A stretch of DNA of 7,607 bases from Pseudomonadota bacterium (GTDB lineage Bacteria > Desulfobacterota > DSM-4660 > Desulfatiglandales > B25-G16), in NCBI GenBank assembly GCA_030633645.1, contig DAOVRY010000028.1, positions 1-7,607 of the forward strand, given 5' to 3'. Shown here piece by piece: positions 1 through 3,826 of the stretch. Made by a program: the position numbers and the translations under genes. Under the pieces are notes generated by a model, which worked only from the letters and a program-made list of their open reading frames with translations, searched no databases and had not been told where the DNA came from. Position 1 is the first letter of the stretch. Each line of letters opens with the position of its first letter.

Positions 1-311
1 GCCGCCACCACCGGTTTAGGCATGCGACGTATTTCAAGGATGGCCTGATGGTAACGGGCCGCCAACTCGTGGAATGCCTCACCGTAACTTCTTCCAAAAT
101 CAGAAACCCATTTCAGGTCTGCCCCGGCACAGAAGGATTTGCCCTGTCCGGCAATGATTACTCCGCGCACGCGTCGGTCCATAGCAAGTCCGATAAGTTT
201 CTCTGCCAAATTCTGAATCATAGTCAGGTCGAATGCATTAAAGACCTTGGGCCGATTCAGTGTCACTCTTGCGATTCCTTCGATAACATCTAATTTCACT
301 AGATTCTCCAT
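1..311 (-). CDS. Enoyl-CoA hydratase/isomerase family protein, N-terminal part (runs off the left edge)
   Basis: Translating the reverse strand from the ATG at 311-309 gives 103 uninterrupted residues that leave the window still open. The start MENLVKLDVIEGIARVTLNR and the following PKVFNAF match the first strands of the crotonase fold. KSFCAGADLKW (about residues 58-68) is the oxyanion-hole segment that stabilises the CoA-thioester enolate in this superfamily, and MPKPVVAA begins the next conserved strand. AAAGGAG lies 7 nt before the ATG, which supports this start. Full-length members have about 255-265 residues, so roughly 40% is visible. Family members hydrate or isomerise 2-enoyl-CoA in fatty-acid or aromatic degradation in the cytoplasm. 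The second catalytic region is outside the window, so hydratase, isomerase and decarboxylase cannot be told apart. The gene points away from the 1-kb gene-poor spacer to its right. Confidence 0.93.
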   Translation of the reverse strand, partial: MENLVKLDVIEGIARVTLNRPKVFNAFDLTMIQNLAEKLIGLAMDRRVRGVIIAGQGKSFCAGADLKWVSDFGRSYGEAFHELAARYHQAILEIRRMPKPVVA

Positions 312-370
312 CTTTAATCTCCTTTGAATTAAAGGTGTCAATCTATTGAGCCAGCTACCCTGCGGGACCA

Positions 371-390
371 GATACCAGATGAATGGTATC
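371..390. repeat. 7-bp inverted repeat in the leader of the enoyl-CoA hydratase gene
   Basis: GATACCA (371-377) and TGGTATC (384-390) are perfect reverse complements separated by 6 nt. The element lies between the candidate promoter and the ribosome binding site of the crotonase gene. It could be an operator half-site pair or an mRNA leader hairpin. No run of T follows it, so it does not look like an intrinsic terminator. Confidence 0.45.
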
Positions 391-430
391 CACATTTAGC
401 ATCTTGATGATTTGGTTTCAATGGCTATTA

Positions 431-459
431 TGTATGGCTTTCTATTGGCCTCGTGTCAA
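431..459 (-). promoter_or_regulatory. Possible sigma-70 promoter for the enoyl-CoA hydratase gene
   Basis: On the minus strand a perfect TTGACA lies at 459-454, followed after 17 nt by CATACA (436-431), which matches the -10 consensus at only three positions. A better -10, CATAAT (432-427), sits at a non-ideal 21-nt spacing. The site is about 120 nt upstream of the crotonase start. The -35 is good and the -10 is weak. Confidence 0.3.
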
Positions 460-537
460 GTCTAATGAAATCCTGAATAGCTGTGGCTGTAGCCAGTGAG
501 CATAAACTGATTTTACCGGCTTCGATGTTTGACTAAG

Positions 538-600
538 TATGTAAAAGTTTACCAAAAAAGTAGAATTTGATTTCGCATAAATTTGGTATTTTGTTACACA
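538..600. repeat. Imperfect inverted repeat with 19-bp arms
   Basis: The left arm (538-556) and the right arm (582-600) match at 14 of 19 positions when one is reverse-complemented. The inner part is a perfect 7-bp match, TACCAAA (550-556) against TTTGGTA (582-588), and the outer end keeps GTAA against TTAC. The 25-bp centre is AT-rich. It may be a small palindromic mobile-element remnant or an operator. No flanking target duplication is obvious. Confidence 0.45.
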
Positions 601-684
601 TTACGATGTAAGGTTTCTGCAAGGCTGCGTAACTGGCTGAGATCTAATGCAATTTTTAATGGCCTGATTTTGCATGATTCTTGC

Positions 685-790
685 AGCACATATAGAGTAA
701 GCTATGTGCTCTACATTGTAACCTTGGTTGATGGGAAGTTTTCCGAGGAAACCCCTTCCAGTATGTGTGCCTCGCTTCGAGCAGAGCACA
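685..790. repeat. Cluster of inverted repeats built around AGCACA
   Basis: AGCACATA (685-692) pairs with TATGTGCT (703-710). The overlapping TGTGCTCT (705-712) can instead pair with AGAGCACA (783-790). ACATTGT occurs directly repeated at 713-719 and 788-794. Between them lies a nested hairpin, GGAAG (734-738) with CTTCC (755-759) enclosing TTTCC (740-744) with GGAAA (747-751). The alternative pairings suggest a structured RNA, a regulator-binding cluster or a decayed palindromic element. No function is assigned. Confidence 0.4.
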
Positions 791-880
791 TTGTGATATG
801 AGAAGCAGTGCCCCTGATTCCACAGTTGATTGCTTGATGGAACAGTAACAGATGCAGAACCAGGAACTAGGTGTGAAGCA

Positions 881-1040
881 ATGAAAACCAGATTAAGACA
901 TCGCTTTTTTTGCTTTCAGCGTTTTCAGTAGCCATATTCTTATGGGTTTTAATGGTGCCCTTGCAGGTGCGAGCAGAGGATGGGTGCTGGATTTGTGCTC
1001 AGGTGGGTTTGCGAAGCGAGAGTAGATCCTGTTTTATTCA
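881..1040 (+). pseudogene. Frameshifted remnant of a gene for an exported protein (signal peptide only)
   Basis: An ATG at 881 opens MKTRLRHRFF, a typical positively charged signal-peptide start, but the frame stops at 929. Adding one T to the 7-T run at 905-911 joins it to the next frame, which continues LLSAFSVAIFLWVLMVPLQ and then VRAEDG. That gives a complete hydrophobic core and a plausible VRA signal-peptidase site at about residue 32. A weak AGGTG lies 7 nt before the ATG. Beyond EDGCWICAQ there is no recognisable domain, and from 1041 the reading frame is only translated repeat. I infer a gene that lost its frame and most of its body. The family is unknown, and a chance hydrophobic stretch remains possible. 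Confidence 0.35.
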
Positions 1041-1083
1041 CCCTCACGCCAACCCTCTCCCTTCAAGGGAGAGGGGGTTTTTT
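1041..1083 (+). terminator. Dispersed CCCTCTCCC-type hairpin, terminator-like
   Basis: CCCTCTCCC (1053-1061) and GGGAGAGGG (1067-1075) form a perfect 9-bp stem with loop TTCAA, followed by GG and six T (1078-1083). This has the form of an intrinsic terminator for plus-strand transcripts. The leading CCCTCACGCCAA plus hairpin also fits a repeat scattered through many proteobacterial genomes. Translated, that repeat gives familiar spurious peptides such as LTPTLSLQGRG and ANPLPSRERG, both of which occur here in two frames. Open frames crossing it should not be read as genes. Confidence 0.65.
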
Positions 1084-1178
1084 GACTTTTTACGAGGTTG
1101 TCTCAATTAGGACCGGTTACTGGCAGGATCATCTTGTGCTCCTTTTTGAGTTGCCCTTTTTTGAAATCCAAAAATTGT

Positions 1179-1206
1179 TTGAAACCTAATTACATATTTC
1201 TATTAT
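1179..1206 (+). promoter_or_regulatory. Possible sigma-70 promoter for the HNH endonuclease gene
   Basis: TTGAAA (1179-1184) and TATTAT (1201-1206) each match the consensus at five of six positions and are 16 nt apart. Transcription would start near 1213 and leave a leader of about 130 nt containing the hairpin at 1283-1320. A second candidate, TTGACT at 1228 with a poor -10 near 1250, is weaker. The region is AT-rich, so chance matches are possible. Confidence 0.35.
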
Positions 1207-1282
1207 TGAAATTATTTCTTATTGGAATTGACTACTTTGCGCGTAATGTGATACCTGCCATAAGGAGTCAAGCTGATTCAAA

Positions 1283-1320
1283 GTTTCCGGAGCACTTTGT
1301 GTGACCAGACAAACCGAAAC
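1283..1320 (+). promoter_or_regulatory. Leader hairpin or operator before the HNH endonuclease gene
   Basis: GTTTCCGG (1283-1290) can pair with CCGAAAC (1314-1320) with one bulged C. Enclosed in it, TTTGT (1296-1300) pairs perfectly with ACAAA (1309-1313) around an 8-nt loop. The resulting interrupted hairpin of about 12 bp ends 10 nt before the GGGGG ribosome binding site at 1331. It could affect translation of a potentially toxic nuclease or be a regulator-binding palindrome. Only the symmetry is seen; the role is inferred. Confidence 0.35.
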
Positions 1321-1343
1321 GAGTAATTCTGGGGGTATGATAC

Positions 1344-2258
1344 ATGTTTGTTGTAGGAGAAATATACAGGCGTCGTGACCTCCATGAACTGTTCGGTGGC
1401 CAACGGCAGGGCGGAATAAGCACGCCTTCCGGCCAAAATTTTATAATGCTCTTTACCGGAAGCCAAGGACAGCAATATGGCTATCAGGCCGGATGGTCTG
1501 AAGAGGGATTCTATCTTTACACGGGTGTAGGTCAACGTGGTGATATGTTGTTTGAGCGGGGAAACTCGGCAATCCTCGAGCACACAGCGAATGGCAAGGG
1601 TATTCACCTTTTTGAGAATGACAGCAAAGGTAATGTTCGCTATGTAGGTGAAATGGTCTGTACAGGGTTTCGTGATGTGCAAGGGCCAGACATCGATGGT
1701 AATGACCGTCGGGTAATAGTCTTTGAGCTGACATCTGCTGATGCCTTGGACGGTGCGATTGAAGGGGACGATGAATATGAACGGATGTGGAAGGAGCCTC
1801 TCGGCAAGCTTCGAAAGCAGGCAACCACATCGTATATGTCGAAGAATAGCCCTGCAGAAAGAAGAGCTCTTGCGAGATCGAGAAGTAAGGCCATAAGAGT
1901 CTATGCGCTGAGACGAGCCAATGGTGTGTGCGAGGCGTGCGGAAAGAACGGACCTTTCAGGACCAGTTCAGGTCGACCCTACCTTGAAACCCACCATATA
2001 AGTCGATTGTGTGATGGTGGCCCGGATGACCCATGGTGGGTTATTGGCCTGTGCCCGAGCTGCCATAAGCGAGCCCATTATAGTGCAGATAAATCTGAAT
2101 TCAATCATCGGCTTGAAGGTATTGCTGAAAGGAAAGAGAGGCGAAGGTTCAAAGATGAAAAGAGGGGAAAGAATCAAAGGACCGGAATTGATCGCAGGAC
2201 CGGAATTGATCGCAGGACCGGAAAAGATCCAAGGAGTGGAAGAAATACGAGAAAATAA
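1344..2258 (+). CDS. ScoMcrA-like type IV restriction endonuclease: SRA-like reader plus HNH nuclease
   Basis: The 304-residue protein has two recognisable parts. Residues 1-130, with YRRRDLHELFGGQRQGGIST, LFTGSQGQQYGY, GQRGDMLFERGN and GKGIHLF, match the SRA-like modified-DNA-reading domain of ScoMcrA-type endonucleases. A charged helical linker follows (about 131-190). Residues 196-245 form a zinc-bound HNH (beta-beta-alpha-metal) nuclease: C196-x2-C199, ETHHIS with H217-H218, C237-x2-C240, and H241 and H245. The position usually held by the central Asn is Trp in DDPWWVIGLCPSCHKRAH. To my knowledge this also occurs in SRA-HNH relatives, so inactivity need not follow. The expected role is cleavage of foreign DNA carrying modified bases; the exact modification cannot be read from sequence. 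GGGGG lies 8 nt before the ATG. No methyltransferase is adjacent, as expected for a modification-dependent enzyme. The tail (273-304) is a basic hexapeptide repeat. The gene stands alone, convergent to the next gene. Confidence 0.88.
   Translation: MFVVGEIYRRRDLHELFGGQRQGGISTPSGQNFIMLFTGSQGQQYGYQAGWSEEGFYLYTGVGQRGDMLFERGNSAILEHTANGKGIHLFENDSKGNVRYVGEMVCTGFRDVQGPDIDGNDRRVIVFELTSADALDGAIEGDDEYERMWKEPLGKLRKQATTSYMSKNSPAERRALARSRSKAIRVYALRRANGVCEACGKNGPFRTSSGRPYLETHHISRLCDGGPDDPWWVIGLCPSCHKRAHYSADKSEFNHRLEGIAERKERRRFKDEKRGKNQRTGIDRRTGIDRRTGKDPRSGRNTRK
2160..2249 (+). repeat. 18-bp tandem repeat coding for a hexapeptide tail in the HNH endonuclease
   Basis: The unit AGGACCGGAATTGATCGC occurs exactly at 2178-2195 and 2196-2213. 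A diverged third copy lies at 2214-2231 and a weak fourth at 2232-2249; the preceding 18 nt (2160-2177) keep the same periodicity. The repeats are in frame and encode RTGIDR, RTGIDR, RTGKDP and RSGRNT. The result is a basic, probably disordered C-terminus after the nuclease domain. Two identical copies suggest recent slippage expansion. Confidence 0.85.
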
Positions 2259-2284
2259 GAGGTGTTGGATGCAGTGAATGCCTG

Positions 2285-2320
2285 ATCGAAGTTAAGCAGG
2301 AAAAGCTAAACAGCTTCGAT
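2285..2320. terminator. Weak hairpins between the convergent HNH and GMP-synthase-like genes
   Basis: ATCGAAG (2285-2291) and CTTCGAT (2314-2320) form a 7-bp stem across the minus-strand stop codon. Alternatively, AAGCT (2303-2307) and AGCTT (2312-2316) form a small stem which, read on the minus strand, is followed by TT. Either could help end the minus-strand transcript, but neither has a long T-run or a GC-rich stem. Confidence 0.25.
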
Positions 2321-3271
2321 AGTGGAAGGTGGTTTTTTCGTTATATTATAGGTTACGCTCACCACACCAGGGACCTCTGTTGTGATTCTCTCTGCCAGCC
2401 GGTCCAAGACTTTGTTGGCGAGTCTGGTGGGCGATCCGATTTTCGCATCTGTGCTCTCCCAGCATCTAACCTCTATCTGGTACCCGTAGTCTCTCTTTCC
2501 ATCCCGTATGCCGGTAACCCTATCCTCATGGAGAATCGCCAGATACTGAAATGCTCCGCTCTGCGCAAGTTCTTCCTCAACAATCGTCGTGGCACTTCTC
2601 ACCAACCTTACTCTTTCGGGCGTAACCTCACCCATTACCCTGGCAGCTAGGGCTGGTCCTGGGAATGGAGGCCGACTGTAGATCTCTTCTGGCAGCCCCA
2701 GGGCTTTACCAAGCTTTCTGATTGAAGATTTCCGAAGTTGAATCAAGGGTTCTATTACTCGGTAACCATAAGCTTCCTCTGGGTTGATGCCAAGCTGCTC
2801 GAGGATATTGTGCTGCCGTTTGATCCCGGCAACAGTTTCTTCAACATCAGTGTAATTGGTGCCTTGAAGCAGGAATTTGGAACCACTTTCTCTTACTAAC
2901 CGCGCAAAAACATCTCCATAGAAGGAGCGAGTGATGGCGTGGCGTTTCTCTTCCGGATCAGTTTGACCTTTTAAGGCATCAAAAAAGGTTTCCTGGGCAT
3001 CAATCAGCTCAACAGGTACCCCTAACTTCTTAAACACCGAAACAATGTGTTCGGGTTCCCCTGCCCTCATGAGTCCCGAATCAATGAAATAGGTTTTAAG
3101 CCTGTCGCCCAGCGCCTGATGAGCGAGCATGGTAACAACTGCGGAGTCAACACCGCCGGAAAGCGCACTGATGGCAACCCTGTCGTCAACTTCGGAGGAG
3201 ATCTCCTGAACCTTTTCCGCAATGAATCTCTCGGTATCTAATTCCTCGAGTGTAATTTCCTTGACATCCAT
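2306..3271 (-). CDS. Stand-alone GMP synthase C-terminal-like protein (ATP-PPase plus dimerisation domain)
   Basis: Read from the ATG at 3271 this gives 321 residues and no glutamine amidotransferase domain. SGGVDS (38-43) is the PP-loop of N-type ATP pyrophosphatases. FLLQGTNYTDVEET, PFPGPALAARVMGEVT and the final KKPPSTIEAV correspond to the ATPase, lid and C-terminal dimerisation/XMP-binding segments of GMP synthase. That enzyme activates XMP with ATP and aminates it to GMP. Two-subunit GMP synthases are usual in archaea; bacteria normally have one fused protein of about 510-525 residues. The match is clear but divergent: AGIKRQHNILEQ replaces the usual IKSHHN region, and the end lacks the common TIEWE. 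It may therefore be a paralogue using ammonia or another substrate. A GTG 15 nt upstream (3286) is rejected because AAAGGAGG lies between it and the ATG. The gene lies 180 nt behind fmdB. Confidence 0.85.
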   Translation of the reverse strand: MDVKEITLEELDTERFIAEKVQEISSEVDDRVAISALSGGVDSAVVTMLAHQALGDRLKTYFIDSGLMRAGEPEHIVSVFKKLGVPVELIDAQETFFDALKGQTDPEEKRHAITRSFYGDVFARLVRESGSKFLLQGTNYTDVEETVAGIKRQHNILEQLGINPEEAYGYRVIEPLIQLRKSSIRKLGKALGLPEEIYSRPPFPGPALAARVMGEVTPERVRLVRSATTIVEEELAQSGAFQYLAILHEDRVTGIRDGKRDYGYQIEVRCWESTDAKIGSPTRLANKVLDRLAERITTEVPGVVSVTYNITKKPPSTIEAV

Positions 3272-3275
3272 AATA

Positions 3276-3283
3276 CCTCCTTT
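3276..3283 (-). promoter_or_regulatory. Strong ribosome binding site fixing the GMP-synthase-like start at 3271
   Basis: On the minus strand AAAGGAGG is followed by TATT and then ATG. Its near-perfect complementarity to the 16S 3' end makes the ATG at 3271 the likely start. The in-frame GTG at 3286 would place this site inside the coding sequence. Confidence 0.7.
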
Positions 3284-3320
3284 CACGATATCCTAGGTTA
3301 TGACGCAGTGAACAGAAACG

Positions 3321-3435
3321 CTCGCTACATCTCTGTGGAGATTATCGTCCTTATGTTGGTAGCGAGGGCAGATGAGTTCGTAATTGATTGTCGCTTGCGG
3401 TTAACAAACTGCCTCCCCGAAGCCCAAAGAACTCA
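3321..3435 (-). ncRNA. Candidate structured RNA or leader between fmdB and the GMP-synthase-like gene
   Basis: The 180-nt spacer (3272-3451) has unusually many complementary segments. Read on the minus strand, these are: TGAGTTC (3435-3429) with GAACTCA (3379-3373); GAGGCAG (3415-3409) with CTGCCCTC (3371-3364, one bulge); CTCGCTAC (3366-3359) with GTAGCGAG (3328-3321). Inside the last is a small hairpin, ATCTC (3342-3338) with GAGAT (3333-3329). The first two pairings interleave like a pseudoknot, and the second shares bases with the third, so they compete. That fits a switching leader or an independent RNA. The size and the neighbouring purine-type gene make 6S RNA worth testing, but I cannot confirm its conserved bubble. 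No coding sequence is visible. Confidence 0.3.
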
Positions 3436-3451
3436 ATCACACCTGAACTAT

Positions 3452-3670
3452 TTACGAACTACCACAAGTACTACAGCTTGGGGCGTTGCACGTGCTGCAA
3501 GTAGAGCCATGCGAACTCGAGAACTCACCATCGCTCTTGTGGGAAAACGCGGAAAGAAATTTCTTGATCTTATTGCCTTTACAGGTAGGGCAAGATACCT
3601 CTTCATTACCGAATACCAAGACTTCAAAATCCTTATCACACTCTGCGCAATGATATTCATATATAGGCAT
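3452..3670 (-). CDS. FmdB-family zinc-ribbon protein
   Basis: The 72-residue protein begins MPIYEYHCAECDKDFEVLV, the hallmark of the FmdB/CxxC regulatory-protein family. C8-x2-C11 and C27-x2-C30 form one zinc ribbon. A second Cys-rich stretch at the C-terminus, C58-x2-C61 and C66-x2-C69 within a Ser/Gly-rich tail, is also typical. Family members are annotated as putative transcriptional regulators after FmdB of formamidase/amidase operons, but the biochemical role is not well established. GAGGA lies about 8 nt before the ATG. The gene is preceded by a promoter-like site and followed by the structured spacer and the GMP-synthase-like gene. Co-transcription with that gene is plausible because no clear terminator separates them. 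Confidence 0.9.
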   Translation of the reverse strand: MPIYEYHCAECDKDFEVLVFGNEEVSCPTCKGNKIKKFLSAFSHKSDGEFSSSHGSTCSTCNAPSCSTCGSS

Positions 3671-3703
3671 GTCAGGTCCTCATTACGACGTTTTTATACA
3701 CCA

Positions 3704-3732
3704 AAGATAAGACCTGGTGCAACACTTGTCGA
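3704..3732 (-). promoter_or_regulatory. Possible promoter for fmdB
   Basis: On the minus strand TCGACA (3732-3727) is followed after 17 nt by TATCTT (3709-3704). An overlapping alternative pairs TTGCAC (3722-3717) with TATAAA (3698-3693) at 18 nt; there the -10 is better and the -35 weaker. Either would start transcription a few tens of nt before the fmdB ATG at 3670. Confidence 0.35.
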
Positions 3733-3802
3733 GATTTTTTGAGCATTTTTTGGAGGTACAAGCCGATTGCGTTTATAGAATCATCTGATCCAAGGATGCT
3801 AT

Positions 3803-3826
3803 TGAAATAGAGTGTTTTCTATTTCA
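3803..3826. repeat. 9-bp inverted repeat spanning the stop codon of the FAD-linked oxidase gene
   Basis: TGAAATAGA (3803-3811) and TCTATTTCA (3818-3826) are perfect reverse complements around a 6-nt loop. The hairpin covers the last codons and the TAG of the minus-strand oxidase gene. It is AT-rich and lacks a following T-run, so it is more likely a 3'-end stabiliser or weak terminator than a classical intrinsic terminator. Confidence 0.5.

Larger units (their letters stand above)
312..1343. other. Gene-poor spacer of about 1 kb
   Basis: No intact gene is convincing here. The short open frames in this stretch resemble no family I recognise and are not backed by ribosome binding sites. The spacer contains a possible promoter and inverted repeat for the crotonase gene, an imperfect 63-bp inverted repeat, a cluster of smaller palindromes around 685-790, a frameshifted signal-peptide remnant, a dispersed-repeat or terminator hairpin, and a promoter-like site and leader hairpin for the plus-strand nuclease gene. 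Together they suggest a decayed or recombination-prone junction rather than a normal operon spacer; this is inference. Confidence 0.6.

Noticed and set aside
326..344. A second TTGACA on the minus strand just before the crotonase gene
   Set aside because: Its -10 would fall directly before the ATG and make a leaderless transcript, while a good ribosome binding site shows that a leader exists.
980..1189. A 69-residue open frame containing LTPTLSLQGRG
   Set aside because: That peptide is the translation of a common dispersed repeat and a known source of spurious proteins.
1262..1331. Leader-peptide reading frame after the AAGGAG at about 1262
   Set aside because: The only codon at proper spacing is CTG, and the 17 codons that follow show no regulatory signature.
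312..1343. CRISPR array, tRNA gene or insertion sequence in the long spacer
   Set aside because: There are no regularly spaced direct repeats, no tRNA-like T-loop or acceptor pairing, and no transposase fragment in any frame. The palindromes alone do not establish a mobile element.
1278..1830. Two long minus-strand open frames of 134 and 125 residues (1278-1682 and 1453-1830)
   Set aside because: They lie antisense to the well-supported SRA-HNH gene, resemble no family and have no ribosome binding sites.
3284..3286. GTG as an alternative start for the GMP-synthase-like gene
   Set aside because: The strong AAAGGAGG ribosome binding site lies after it and directly precedes the ATG at 3271.
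3308..3742. A 144-residue plus-strand open frame over the fmdB gene and the structured spacer
   Set aside because: It is antisense to the clear FmdB-family gene and has no recognisable domain.
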